DNA from: Chelonoidis abingdonii
Lineage: Eukaryota > Chordata > Testudines > Testudinidae
Reading direction: 5' to 3'
Length of the DNA stretch: 64,000 nucleotides
Assembly: GCF_003597395.2 (NCBI RefSeq)
Contig: NC_133774.1
Span: 39,016,986 to 39,080,985, forward strand
Shown here: positions 1 to 13,179 of the stretch, in pieces
Layout of the letters: each line of letters begins with the position of its first letter
How positions within the stretch are numbered: position 1 is the first letter of the stretch
Program-made: the position numbers and the translations under genes
The notes under the pieces: model-generated
Seen by the model: the letters and a program-made list of their open reading frames with translations, nothing else
Databases searched by the model: none
What the model was told of the DNA's origin: nothing

Positions 1-2550
1 CTTCACCCACCACTGAAATTAAGTCACCTCTGTCTGAGGTGAAACACAAGAACTATTTACCACAACCCATAGCAACATTACACAACAATTGATGGGAATA
101 AGTGAAGAATACTACATCCAAGTAGAAGTGAAGGAGAAATTTCGATAGAGTGTAATTATCTAAACTAGAATTTGGGTAGGATCTTTGGGTGATCACTCCT
201 AATTCTTGCAAAAAGTGCTATGGGTTCTGTAATAACCACAGTTAGTCAGGATTTTAGCTCTCTGTCTCAGATATACAATGACATTTTCAGCAGCACTGCA
301 ACCTCAAGGACTGTCAGGACACTGATTTGAAACAGAACCACAAAGGAGTAAGAAAGAATTATCAGCATCACTTCCTGCGGCACCTACAGTAGATGTTGCA
401 TTTCCTGGAGGTTTTTCACTAAGGTCTTGGCTTACATTTCACTATACTTAGCTTGTGAGACCTTACGTAAACATAATCAGCTTATAGCATTAAGAGCATC
501 TACTATCTACAGCATTTTTGTTTATATATTTCTGATCAATATTTTATTCATACAACAGTAAAAGGATCATTTCTGGAATAAACAAAAAACAAAACGAAAG
601 AGGAAACATTGGCAGGCTAATGCCCATTTGTGTGAGTGCAGAAAAATATGAGAAATTTAAATAAGTGCCAATCTTCCCCTTGACCATTTTACTTGTAGAT
701 TACTTTCCCCCATCCTTTATCTGATTATATTATAGCCTTTGGGGACCAAGAATGGGTGTTCCCATATGTTTGTAGAGTTTCTGGTACATTTTAGGCATTA
801 CAGTCATAAAGATACTAAAAAAAAGTTAGGTCTATAGCAATGGCAATAATCAAGACACTGTACACAGTGCAAACACGAATTAAGCTCTGCCAATGCTGTT
901 TAATCCCGATCTGCATGCTCCTTGCTATATTTCAGCTTCCGCTGAGAAAGGTTTTGCATGGGTCAAATCAGATTATGTTACCGTTGGTGCTGGAACTGTG
1001 GTGTAAAAATATGTCTAACACACACCAGAATTATATTCAACACCTCATTTCACTTGTAACAAGGCACATTTTGAATCAAGGAACTTCCAAGATGAATCAG
1101 GCAGAGACCAAAACCATGCACTGTAAGTTTCACCACAAAGTTAGTTTTTAATGAAACCCTCAAGATTTATAATACTGAGATACTGTTGCAGACAACACTG
1201 TTATTTTGTACAGTGTCCAGCATGGTGAGATCCCAATCCATGATTGGAAGCTTCAGGAGCTACCAAAATGTGAATAAATGAATAAATAACTTGAATCTAG
1301 TTTTTGTTACAATCTTACCAAAGGGACAATAATATCTAGTAACTCTAGAATACTTTACTTTGCACTCTAAAACATCATTTATACGGTTGAGAAATCCCAT
1401 TACTTGTATTTGGCAATATGGAAAACCCTTGTTTGAGAGTCAGGTTTGACATTCTAGGCCCTAAGATTTTAGTGTCTTGCAGCATAATTATGTGACAGGG
1501 TGGAGTCAGCCTCCTTGCTTACGAATCCCTTGAACAGCTGGCTAAGGAACTAAATGTTGGCAGTAGTTACAATCACATGATCAATCCTCTTGGCCAGAGG
1601 AAATATGCCAGATGGCAGCCAAAGAAGAAAAAAAATACACAGGAGGGATGGAACGAAAGAAGCTCTCATAAAACCACCGGGAACCCTCCTTTATTTTCCA
1701 TGTGGCAACATAAATAATAATAATATGAATATTAAAATTATTGAGTGTTGATAGTGTGCCTTCATACATAGCTCACAGGAAACTCTAGCTTTGAAATTAC
1801 ATACATATATCCATTAGTTTGTAAGGATCCTCCTTCAACAGTTATTTAATGTCACGCGGGAATTATTATATGTAGTACTAACATTAAGTCATTTGCCACA
1901 GCAAAGCTTTTCCTTTAGAAGCTCACTCACTTTAACAAAACTGCATACACCATATGAAAGTTTTTTCTTTAGCAGGTTTATTAAATAATCATTCAAATCT
2001 ATTTCATTATGGGCCAGTTCCTTCTAGTCGCTGAAACCATTTAGAGCACTTCTGAGGACTGATAACTTGCACCAAAGGCAATGAGTTGTGGGCACTCAGC
2101 ACCTAGCTTCCTTTTGTCTAGTTCACTAGCTCAGTGGGTACGAAATGAATTCTTGTTACTTCAGCTAGATGCACGGTCTCTTTCCTCGCCAAATGAGAAA
2201 CTTCACTCACATTTTTACATATTTTTAGCTGCTGACTTGTTGGACTTAAAAGTAATAATAGGCTAGAAGGTTAAGATAAAGTAATAATCACTAACTCAAA
2301 CTATGAAGCCAAACACTTAAAGCAAATCAGCAGTGATATTAAGTAACTCTAAAGAGAATCTAGGTACACCCAAGATTCACACTGAGAGGGTCACAAGGGA
2401 ATTCAACTTAAATAGACAGGCTCACCAGTGAATTTGGCCCTGGGGCTTTAAACCACTGTTTCTTTAGGAGGTATGAAGGGGCTAAACTGCACTGGGATTT
2501 CCTTCAAGGGGGAATTTGGGCCACTTGCTATTCAGAACTGACTGGGACAT
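1..2550. other. AT-rich unique DNA, no gene seen
   Basis: The open frames here are short (103 residues or less), of biased composition and match no family I know. No inverted repeat, LTR, tRNA-like unit or CpG-rich patch stands out. It reads as intergenic or intronic sequence. Confidence 0.6.
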
Positions 2551-3628
2551 TCATAGAATCATAGAAATGTAGGGCTGGAAGGGACCTCAAAAGGTCAGCT
2601 AGTCCATCCCTCTGAGGCAGCACCAAATATACTTTGATCACTCCTGAAAGGTGTGTTTGTGCAAACTGTTCTTAAAAACCTCCAGTGATGGGGATTTCAC
2701 AACCTCCCATGGAAGCCTATGCTGGAGCTTACCTACCCTTATAGTTAGAAATTTTTTCCTACCATCTAACCTAAATCTCCCTTGCTACAGATTAAGCCCA
2801 TTACTTTTTGTCTTGCCTTTAGTGGAAATGCAGAACAATTGATCACAGTCCTCTTTATAACAGGTCTTAACATATTTGAAGACTTAACAGGTTGCACTTC
2901 AGTCTTCTTTTTTCAAAACTGAACATGCCCAATTAATTTTTAACCTTTCCAAATAGATCATGTTTTGTAAACCTCTCTTCAGTTTGTCCACATCTTTCCT
3001 AAAATATGGTGCCCAGAACTGGACACATACTCTAAAAATGAGGCCACAGCTGTGCCAAGTAGAACGGGACAACTACCTCCCATGTCTTACAAATTATACT
3101 TCTGTCAATACATCACAGAATGAGTCTTTTTTTCAACTGCATCACATTGTTGATTTATATTCAATTTGTAATCCATTATAACGCCCAGATCCTTATCAGC
3201 AGCATTTCCACCCAGTCAGCTATTCTCCACTTTTATAGTTATTCATTTGATTTTTTCTTCCTAAGGCTCTTTATTACACTCATCTTTATTGAATTTCATC
3301 TTGTTCTTTTCAGACCAATTCTCCACTTTGTCAAGGTCATTTTGAATTCTAATCCTGTCCACCGAAGTGCTCACAATCCTTCCCAGTTTGGTGTCATCTG
3401 CAGATGTCAAAAGCACAGTCTCCACTCCATACCTATCCAAGTCATTAATGGAAATATTGACTAGTGCCAGACAGACCACTGAGGGACCCCAATAGATACA
3501 TCCTCCCAGTTTAACAGCAAACCATGAATAGCTACTGTTTGAGCATGGTCTTTGAACCAGTTGTGCACTCATCTTTTAGTAATTTAATCTAGCCCATATT
3601 TCTCCAATTTGCTCATGTGAATATCAGG
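2551..3628 (-). mobile_element. CR1 LINE, 3' portion, decayed
   Basis: This is the 3' end of a CR1 non-LTR retrotransposon in reverse orientation. The left edge reads TCATAGAATCATAG, the reverse complement of the 8-base ATTCTATG-type repeat that ends CR1 elements. It is followed by the standard CR1 3' segment (GTAGGGCTGGAAGGGACCTC). Between about 3261 and 3572 the minus strand encodes the end of the reverse transcriptase palm, with INDLD and then SADDTKLG at 3381-3407, where active CR1 has FADD. The frame then continues into RIRIQNDLDKVENWSEKNK. The copy is 5'-truncated, as is usual for CR1, and is interrupted by stops, so it is not functional. Confidence 0.93.
3261..3572 (-). pseudogene. CR1 reverse-transcriptase fragment
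   Basis: This is a remnant of CR1 ORF2, the endonuclease/reverse transcriptase that copies the LINE RNA into a nicked target. The visible pieces are INDLD, the catalytic-box region SADDTKLG (the aromatic residue before ADD is replaced by Ser), and the downstream helix KVENWSEKNKMKFNKDE. The N-terminal endonuclease and fingers are absent. The C-terminal part continues out of frame towards 2551. It is non-functional. Confidence 0.85.
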
Positions 3629-3629
3629 T

Positions 3630-3812
3630 TGGACGCAGCTCCCACTGGGCGGGGATCACTGCTCCAGGCCAGTGGGAACTGGAGCAGTGATCCGTGGCCA
3701 GTGGGAGCTACAATCGGCTGGACCTGCAGACAGGGGAGGTAAACACACTGGCCTGCCCCGTCAGGGACTTTCCTTACACAAGTGGCAACTCCTGTTTGAG
3801 AAACTCTGTGCT
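3630..3812. mobile_element. Right half of a hAT-type MITE
   Basis: A GC-richer block follows the CR1 end directly and closes with GTTTGAGAAACTCTG. This resembles the terminal repeat (CAGTGTTTCTCAAAC type, reverse-complemented) seen intact at 17168-17598. No matching left end exists, so the left half was lost, perhaps when the CR1 inserted or by deletion. No target duplication can be identified. Confidence 0.6.
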
Positions 3813-6800
3813 AGCTCCTGACAACTCCTAAAATCTCCAGAAAACAATTCTGCTTATTATGGTAATTCTTGTAAGACATCATTTATTGATATCTGTAGAG
3901 CTCAAGTAAGATTTAGGTTAGTTTGGTATTCTAAGTGTAAAGAACCCTTTCACTTTTAAGGCTGACTTATGGTTGCAAAATCTATTAAATGGACAACAGT
4001 CAAAACGTGTATTACATAACTACAGTACTGAATATATGCTCTTCATAAATCAGACCACTTGTCAGCATGCTTTCTGAACACAGCTTTATATGGAAGTTGG
4101 AAACATCACACACGCTGGGGAAAAATAATTCAAATTGTTGTTTTTTTTTAAAAAATATTCAGAAGATCTTTTTCTTCTGTTTGCAATGTATTTATCACTA
4201 CTTTAAAGAGAACACAAATATGTTTTAGTTGTGGGTATTTTTAAGCAGAAGCCTAAATCTATAAGATTAACAGATATTTTCATATAGCCACTATTCTAAG
4301 CATAAATACTGCAAAACAAAAATAAGCTTGTTAGTGATGCAGTCAAATGAAGAAACTTCATTTTTTCTTTGTTTCACAATTTTTAACCACTATATCTAAT
4401 ATTTACCATCAGAAAGACCAAGATCTGTTCTACACTCAAACTGAGGTTTATATTTTAATATTTTATATGGCAATTAGGCAATTCCTTGTACATGAATGAT
4501 CTAGCTTTTGCATGCGAAAATGTTGAGAGATGTTTCCCACGTTATGTGGTTAGTTTTGTTGACATTGTATATTTTTGTTAACTGCCTGTTGTGTTATTGT
4601 TATGTAAAGCACTCTACTCTTCAGCAATTTCACTGTACAAACATGATAATAAATAAATGTGGATATTGAATCAATGGATACAAAAAGTATGGTACATCTT
4701 ACTCAGAAGGAGATGTAAAACAGGTCCTTAATTGTATCCTATAATACAACTGACAACATTTTTTCCATTCTGCAACAAAATTGTAGACTTTGACAATATT
4801 AAGTTTATACTTTAAAATATATAGATATAGATAAATATTATAGATAGATGCTAACCTGTCAGCAATAACTTTAATTTTAATTTCAGAAATCAGTATAAAA
4901 GATATCTATGGAAACAAACGGTTTTCTAACAGTGACATCTAAGACAAAATTTGAAGCAATTTTTTTGTCCTGGATATATTTTTTTTCTCTGTTTATGCAT
5001 ACTACAATACTTAACAAACCTGGTTTGCTAATTCTGGTTGCTTTGCTAATTTCTGGTATTATCAATCTGCAAAAGCTTTCCTCAACATTAAATGTTAATT
5101 CAGAGTTGGCATTACTTATTTGTGTCACATTCATCTTATAGAGAACATATGTTAATCCAGGCTTAGAGGATAATATGCAAAGATATGTTTAAAACAAATG
5201 CATCTTTAAAGGCTGCCATTGGCAAACATTTGTTATGATATTACTATATATAATACATTCAATATTTGACTAAAATTCATACTGAGAAAAACCCTTATAA
5301 GGTCTATGAAATAGTGTGAGCTATAGTAAATCCAACAGGGTAACAGATTTCTACACACCACAAATTTGAGGCAGAACTTTAAAGAGCTGCAATCACACTG
5401 AATTATCAACAGCTACCCCAGCAGAACTAAAACAAATACCTGTAGGACTTCAAAAAACGATATCTCATCTTGTTTCTTGGAGATAAATGAGGGATAGAGA
5501 CCCCCAAAGGATACCAGAGAAAGGCCATTTGCAAGGATAGTGCCAAAAGAGTCTAAAAATATATACGATTAAGAGAGGAAGCCGGGCAGTTGTGCTGGAG
5601 GTGCCCTGCCCCTATCATGGAGCACTTGTAACTGTGTAAGGGAATATTGTTTTCTTATGTTGTGCTTGTGTAGAGATGAGGCTGGCTGAGAGCATAGGCT
5701 AGAAGGGATAACCAGGATTCCCTGCTGCATGACACTTGCACTTTGCATGAATACTTGCTATATTCAGAGCTCTTATCTCATTAGTAAAGCGAAAAACTCT
5801 CATAGTAAATCTGTTGATAATTATAGCACTCATTAAAAAGCAAATACACATGGTACTGACAACTCCAGAGAAAATACGTTAGATAAAATGCAGAACAGCT
5901 AACTCTCCAACAGTTTCTAAAACCAAAACTTCAGACCTGTAACAACAGATAGACTTTGTTCAAAAAATAACACCAGACAGTAATATTTCCAATATGTTCC
6001 GATTGATATCAGAAAGATAAAGAACATACAGCACAAAAAATATCTAGTAAAGATGATGGTATCAAAGGAAAAAAAGTAATAAGAAAACATGTCATCTGGC
6101 CCCTAAATTGCCACACTGTTACATTCTTACTAATTCTATTCAAACTTCTCTTTTCTCTTCACAGTTTCTCAGGGGTATCAATTTATACTATTAAGCAGCT
6201 TTTCTGAACGGGCTTAATCATCTATGAGAGATCAGCCACTCTAAGAGAATGAGTCTCATATTGGCAGATCATTTTCAGATTTCCTGGCAGGTTTTCCCTC
6301 CAGAAGACTGCATCATTTGTCTTACTGAGTTACGGTGAATGACTTTGACAAGAAAACTCAGCGTACTGCTAGCTATGGACCAGAAATATTCTGAAGTTTC
6401 AGAGTGGCAATCACTGTTGTATTTAAGCAATGAAATGACTTTTTTACCCTTACTCTCAAGCCCAAAGTAGTTTTAAAAGCTAAACCCTGATCACCTCCGT
6501 CTAGCAGCAGTAGTAGTGTTCAAGCATGGTGTAACACAAGATTCTAGCTCGACTGGTAAATTGGAGTCTCACTTCCTGGGACAATATGGGATAGGGGCAC
6601 GTCAGAAACAATAAGCCAAATTCAGGTCTGACGTAGATGGAGGCAACTCCAATGAAGTCAGGAGAGTTGCCTAGCTCAAAGGTTGAATATGGTACAAATT
6701 GTTCAGTATCGCTTAACAGAGAGGTTTCTAGCAAATTAAAGAGCAGTACAGTGATCTCTCAATGTAATCCAGTCCAGCATTCCTCGTCCCCAAGGAGAGT

Positions 6801-9357
6801 GATGGAGAAGGAATGAATTATGAGTGTGTATGTGGTAAGGTGTTAAATCTGGTGAAAATGGAGGGATACTGAGGGCTCCAATGGGAACAGGAGAAAAATT
6901 AGTTCTCAAGGATAAATTACTTTGTCACTTATATGATCAAATACATTAAATCTATTTGCATGGTAGCAGAACACTGGAATACACTCCATTCACAAAGATT
7001 GTAAACATAACTGAATATACTCTGCTCCAGAGAAGACCCATTTACTTATGATATATTAAGAAATGTACTAAAGATAGTCAATCTCATCATAATTCTCCTC
7101 TTCCTTTGAAATAGGAATCATGCATCAGGTCTTTGCAGGTGAAGTGATAGCTTTTATTCTTTATGTAATAAAATCCATACCTTTTTGAGCAGTTTAAATA
7201 ATACCTCATTTAATTCAATTATTGTTATACAGTATCTCTCTGCAACAGGAGCCCCAAACAATGGCAGATTGATTGCTGAGCAATTCTCTTGGTATCTAAA
7301 GCTATTATATATCATCACAATCATGATATTAATTAGGATTTGAATGATTAGTAAATTATTATAAAATCTAATTGAATTATAATAATATTGAATATGAACA
7401 CTAATTGAAAGTGAATATTTTTCTCCTGGGAATCAAGACCAGGGACAGGCTACATTGTTGTTATTCCAACTTCAATAATGTAGCATATTGCCAGGCATAC
7501 TTCATTCTCTCATTCTATTTTAAAAACTGATCACATGAACCATCCTAATAAAAGCACAGAATTTGAAACAGAAGAAAAGCACCTGAACAAACATGTTTAT
7601 TATTAGCTACATTTTCTCCTTCTGCCTCTTCTGCAGTATAACACTAAACCCACTGACACAACCAGCCCCATGAGGTCAAAGAAATAAGCTGCTTACTATT
7701 AAGATTACTGCAAAGAAAAGCTAAGCTTAATTTCAAATTCAATTACTGTCATTATTATAGTGACATGTACAGTGACCATGTGTATCATTACAAACTACAG
7801 TATGTTCATGAATATTCAAGTAACTTCAGGGACAAAAAGCTTCAGAACACACAAAACCACAGCTTCTGAAGTTTACCCTGGGATTGATTCCTGTCTTTCC
7901 TATGCGTTATTTCCCAGTGGTTTGTGAATTTCACTGAGAACATAAGCGTCTCCTGGGCACTCAAAGAACACAAAGCAAATGGATAAAAAGTCAAATCAAG
8001 TTACTATCCGTTGGCAATCTTTTGGATAAGAAACAGCTATGTATCTGAGAAACCAGATGTACCATTTCATAAAAGGTAAAACAAACCATTATATGCAGTG
8101 ATTAGCAAAACTTTTGATAGAAGTTTATGTTATGAAACATATTTCCTGGCAGAGATGGTCGATGTCTTACATAGATTGAAACTGCAACAGCTGTTTGCAT
8201 TTTGCTTAATACTGGGATTCTGGCCTGCAAATGATCTTCGCTGATTCAACAGCACTATCAGGTGATGTTACTACAGCCAGGTTTGGATTTAAAGGTCCCC
8301 TACTGACATTGAGAGGGGAGGCTTTTCTTTATTAGTCCAAGAAAGAACAGTGTGATACTAGTTTGATTTAAGAACAAATGTTTAAGAAAAAAAAATTCAG
8401 ATAAGAATATTTTCTTCTTGTGAAATTTCCTTATACTTCCCAAAATCAAAATGATTAAAAAGTTTTAATGCTTACATTTAAAAAGAATATATTATTAAAT
8501 TCTCACATTAGAAAAAATAATTTTTCATCAATTAACCACCCCTATAAATGTTTCTGGCTAACATATGTAGTCAATAATAATTCCACTGCATGAAGTGATG
8601 ATGAATGTGGATGCTATGACTTACACATGACTGGTATAAAGAGCTAAAATAAGCTATTGCCTAGTCATGCATTTTCTCATTAGTACAGTCCCCAGGAAGC
8701 ACCTCAAGACTGCACAATCCCTCTGCTTCTGGGTACTAGCAGACCCAGCACTGCATATAAACCTGTGTGTAGAATCTATTCACTTTGTCTGCCTCCTTGA
8801 GACTCTGTAGAATGAGAGGGATGCAGTTCTCTGCTCCCACTTCTCTGTCAAACACAAGGCAGTGTATCACTCACTGGGCTAAAGCCGCTCCAAGAATCGG
8901 GGACTAAATTTATACTATTCCACCAAACATTAAAATGCTCCCCTCAGACTGTGGAGTGCCAGTGAAACCATTCTGCATCTCTTACTGAAACTCAAAGCTG
9001 CAAGATTGTCCGTTGTCTCTATGCGCCTCCTTGAATAAGGTTTTGGCCACAGGGTCCACATAATGGTGGATCTACTGCCTTTATCCTATTTCACCTAAAG
9101 CAGGACTCCAGTCCCAGATGGCTCTTTGTGCAGTAGCAGAGAGAGAAGGAGAGCGCACGGAGTGTGCGGATACAGGTCACTGCTGCTCAATTTGCAGAAA
9201 ATGTGTGGCCTCCCTGCATGACCTCCTTTGTATCTGAGACCCCTCCTGTGGACTGAAACTATGCTGATTCCCAGTCTTTAAAGTTTTCCAAAAGTCTTCT
9301 GTAGAATGCATATTTTTCCCTACTGCATACAGTGTTGCTGAATGGAATAGCAGTTTG
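3813..9357. other. AT-rich unique DNA; one short palindromic repeat
   Basis: No gene is seen. The only repeat-like stretch is about 6560-6690, which contains GCCAAATTCAGGTCTGACGT and a core CTCCAATGAAGTCAGGAGAG. It resembles the palindromic 'TTCAATGGGAGTT' elements seen elsewhere in the window. The rest is low-complexity AT-rich sequence with short unlikely frames. Confidence 0.55.
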
Positions 9358-9388
9358 AGAAAGAGAGAGAGAGAGAGAGAGAGAGAAG
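9358..9388. repeat. (GA)n microsatellite
   Basis: About 14 GA units form a nearly uninterrupted run. Confidence 0.95.
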
Positions 9389-9905
9389 GTCACCCATTAC
9401 AATTGCCTGGAACCTATTTGTTTGGGCAGTAATAAAATATAAACTTAAAAAATGAAAGACTTATAAGATAATACTGAAAATTGAGATGCTTTGGAGGAAA
9501 CAGTTAAATACAGACTGGGTTTTGATTAAAGTGTAGCCAGTTACTTAGATTAATTTCTATGACTTAGTGCCTGACTTGTCTAATCAGAGTTATCCCCTCA
9601 GTTTTCAACAGTGCATGAAGGTTTAGTTGGACAGCTCCAATTAAACTGGCACTGGAAATTACATGGCTAAAATCAAATACTTACTCACCAGTTAGCAGAG
9701 ATTGGCTTGCATGAAGGCAGATATAAACAGTTTGGCATGTATTTGTGAATATTTTATTAAAGCCAAAGAACGGTTCAGTTTATATTTCTTGCAATTATTG
9801 AAACGGAAACTAAGAACACGAACATGAACTAAACTTACATTGCACAGGGGGCATCATTTTGTAGTCTTAAAGTACATCTTGGAATGGAATTATTAGTTTA
9901 TGAAT
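9389..9905. other. Unique DNA, nothing recognised
   Basis: This is AT-rich sequence with no frame or repeat I can name. Confidence 0.5.
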
Positions 9906-10805
9906 ACATGACAAGGAGTTAGGCACCCATCATTGCTTGTGATACACAGGCAGCAACCCTCTACTGGAGTCAGACAACTTAAGTGCCTAAGGTACTTCTT
10001 GCAAGAACAGCTTAGGTGCTAGCCTTTCTCCTCACAAAACAGATGGCTTCTCCTTTTATAACCTTTAACCCAGTGGATAGGATACTCCCCTGGGATGAGT
10101 GAGACTCCAGTTCAATTCCCCCATCTCTGCATGATGAGGAGAAAGGATCTGAACAGGGGTCTCATATGTCTCTGGTGAATGCTCTAACTGCTAGACTAAG
10201 GAATATTCTGATATGGGTCTTTCTCAGTCTCTCCTATGGAAACCTTCCCCCTTTGTAGTAAATAATTATATATTAACTAGGCCAGACACTAAGCAGATTG
10301 AATCTGTAGTCCAGTGTGTACAGCACTTACCTGAGAGGTGGAGAGCTCCGTTCAAATCCCGTCTCCTAATCAGGCAGAGAAGGGAATTGAACTAGGATCT
10401 CCCATATCCCAGGTGAACTTTAGCCCTAACCATTGGGGTTGAAGAGGGAAGTTCTCCTCCTCTTCCTCTTCCTCTCCCCCGACTCTGTCTGCTTGTGTGT
10501 GGAGTTAGGTGTGCTCAGAGTACACCTACTGAATCAGGCCCTGCAGCCAAGATAGGCAAACCCCCACCCCCAGCTTCACCTGGGTTTGAGGATCACGCTG
10601 GGGCTATGAGATAGGCATCTGAGTGCCTGCCTGAGGCAGCTGTATGCCTGACCAAAACCATAAATGTATTCACCCAGAGAACTTTTACAGTGAAAATGTA
10701 GGTGCTGAATGAGTTTAGACACCTACAGGATTAAGGGTGTTGTGAATCATAGTAGTGCATACATCCAAGATCTAGGTGCCTAAATCCATTTGTGATCTGG
10801 ACCTA
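9906..10805. repeat. Composite interspersed repeat with four tRNA-like units
   Basis: The ends carry related motifs (GTTAGGCACC near 9920 and TAGGTGCCTAA near 10780), suggesting one element of about 0.9 kb. Inside are four tRNA-like stretches arranged forward-reverse-forward-reverse. The forward units are 10072-10126 (B-box-like AGTTCAATTCC) and 10306-10372 (CGTTCAAATCCC). The reverse units are about 10140-10200 and 10380-10437 (GGGAATTGAAC, the reverse complement of a B box). Each pair can fold into a long hairpin. I recall this family from turtle sequence, but its Repbase name is unknown to me. Confidence 0.7.
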
Positions 10806-11361
10806 ACTTCCTCCCAGCAATGACTGTAAAGTGCCATGTATTGCTATAGGACTGTAGAAACAATAAAAAGAAATAAACACATTGTGAACTACTTTAGTTT
10901 AGCTGTACAGCAGCCTCCAGCAGAGAGGGTTTTTTAGAATGAGAAAGACAGGTAAAACAATCAGATTTGGCATAAATATAAATGAGATTTGGCCTAATAA
11001 GCATAAGGAATTTGTGGCATCTCATATACTGCTGTGAGGTAGCTGTAATTAAATAATTGACATTGTAATGGAGGCTAACAGCAGAGAGAGCTCTGCATTC
11101 TGATCGTCAATGCAAAAGTCAGACCACAAAATATTAGTATGCTCAGAAAGTAAAAGACATGCATCTGCACTGGAAGCAGACCATATGGAGGGCTAAATAT
11201 AAGATAAAACAATTCTGGGAATTCTCACGGATAGATTAAAATACTAATCACAGACAGTGAGAAGAGAGAGGTCAAAATGGTCAAAAACATACCACCCTGA
11301 AGAGCCAGGCCATTTATTAAATCTTAAAGGTAGCTACCATCCCGAGTATGTGAAAGATATC
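10806..11361. other. Unique DNA, nothing recognised
   Basis: AT-rich sequence lies between the tRNA-like composite and the Gypsy element. I see no gene or repeat. Confidence 0.5.
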
Positions 11362-11366
11362 CTCAG

Positions 11367-11563
11367 TGCTTCATAGCAAAGAGTGAAGCTGAATGCAGGC
11401 TAAGTTGAACAAATATAACTTTATTTCACCCAGTCCACTGCTCTGTCCAGGTGGCTGAGTTACCTCCCATCTAATTGCAACTATTCCCAGTTCCCCTGGT
11501 GTCCCATCAATAATGACCCCAGCAGGGAATATGGGCCCTCTGACTCGTTTCACTTATGATATA
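11367..11563 (-). repeat. 3' LTR of the first Gypsy element
   Basis: The sequence aligns along its length with 15657-15858 (shared blocks GCTGAATGCAGG, CTGCTCTGTCCA, GCAGGGAATA). It begins TG on the plus strand. The inner boundary is placed by the alignment (ATGATATA here against ATGATACA in the partner). Confidence 0.88.
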
Positions 11564-12289
11564 GCTTCTCTATTTTACAAATATTTGAATATAAACATTA
11601 AAAATAAATAATTTGATGCCCATACCATCATCCTGCTTCCCTTCATCCAGAGGTTACTAAGCACATGGTCAAGTTGGAGCCTTGTCTTTACCACAGACTG
11701 AGCTGATTAACTGGTCTTGCAGATAATATGGTCTCCTCAACTAGTGCCCATACCAAGAGTGACTTCTCTCTGCTCCCGGTAAATTATCTTCAAATCTAGC
11801 AAATGATCTCTTTGTGGAGTCTCCTCCTTCCCTTGTGGGGTTGGCCTCTGTATGGCTCTTTGTCTCTCCATTTTGTGACAATCTCTGTAGGCTCTCTCCA
11901 GGTGTCATGTCTGCTGACTTGTAAGTGTCTCCTATTCCTCTGGATTACTTGTCCCTTCTATGTAGTCTGCCTCATAGAACCTGGGTGCCAGTGCACCCCA
12001 CACAGCTCCTTTAGTCCACTTCTTCTGATGTCTCTTTAATGACTGGATACTTACAGGAGTGCCTGTCTCCAAAGCCAGAAGGTCCTTGGCTGACCTACCA
12101 TACTCTAGTGCCCGATTTCTCTGATTGTTGGCCATCTCCTCTCAGTGATGTCTCCATCCTTTTGGCTGTCACAGGTCTCCCCCTTATTGGTACATAATTT
12201 AGTCCTCATCCCATCAGTGCCTGTGCTGGACTATTTTGGCATCCTTGTGATGAGGTATTCCTGTGTGCCAAAAATGCTAACCAGGGGTG

Positions 12290-12800
12290 TAAACCAGAAG
12301 AAACAGCCTTGGGTAACAGTCTCTTAGCAGTTTGCACACCTGATTCCACCTTACCATTACTCTATGGGAATGCTGGGGAGGACCTATGGTGACCAAGCTC
12401 CCAATTGCTTGCAAATTCCTTTAATTCTTTCAAGGTAAGATTTGGGTCCACTGTTGGTTAATATAGTGTCTGGAATGCCATCTCATGCAAGAATCACTGT
12501 CTTGTTTCTTGTATCAAGCAGGGCATTGACTTCCCAAATCTCTGAATAGTAAGTCCACTGTAATCAAGTGCTGCTTTCCATTCAAGGTAAATAAGTCTGT
12601 CCCTACCTTTTCCTATGGTCAGGTGGCAACTCATGTAATGAAGTCCCTTTCTACCGCTTATCACATGATCAGCAGATGTCACACGCTTCTATCAAGTAGC
12701 AGAGGTGTGTATTCATTCCTGGTGAGTAAACCCACTTTTGCGCTTAAAACAGCTGTCAATGCACAGGTGTGAGGCATGTATTTTTCGCAAAATATCCTTA
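12290..12800 (-). pseudogene. Integrase remnant
   Basis: Integrase would insert the element's cDNA into the host chromosome. The catalytic core is marked by GIPDTILTNSGP at 12444-12479. Related integrases have T-D-N-G-P there, so the second catalytic Asp is replaced by Asn. Downstream, ESGVQTAKRLLPKAVSSG (about 12300-12355) and a piece ending NSPAQALMG match the region after the third catalytic residue. A weak N-terminal zinc-binding segment lies near 12660-12780. A chromodomain is not seen. Confidence 0.8.
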
Positions 12801-13179
12801 TGTAATGATGTGGGGCTCTCTGTTCTCAGACTATGAGTCCATCCTGCACATTAAGCTCATCTTTGATTTGAAAATATGGTTCACGCTCTTACCAGTGCTT
12901 GGCTTCTCCTTGTACTGCTCTCTTGACTGCTCACAGTTGGATATACTTTTCATTAAGCTCTTTGATTTCCACCAGCTTCATTATAAAAACTGGGTTACTG
13001 AATCCACTAACATGCAGCACTATGTCCTGATCCCCTACTCCCAGCTCTTTGATGATGACTATATATGCCCAGCTCAGGGTGTCAGCTAGCACCGGTAATC
13101 CTCCTGGACAATTCTACCTGGTAGCACTGAAGCTACATTAACATGTGCTGAAATCTTTCTGGAACTCTAAGAAAGGGAC

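Noticed and set aside
10072..10437. Functional tRNA genes
   Set aside because: The tRNA-like units have B-box-like motifs but no consistent acceptor stem or anticodon arm, and they occur as inverted pairs within a repeat.
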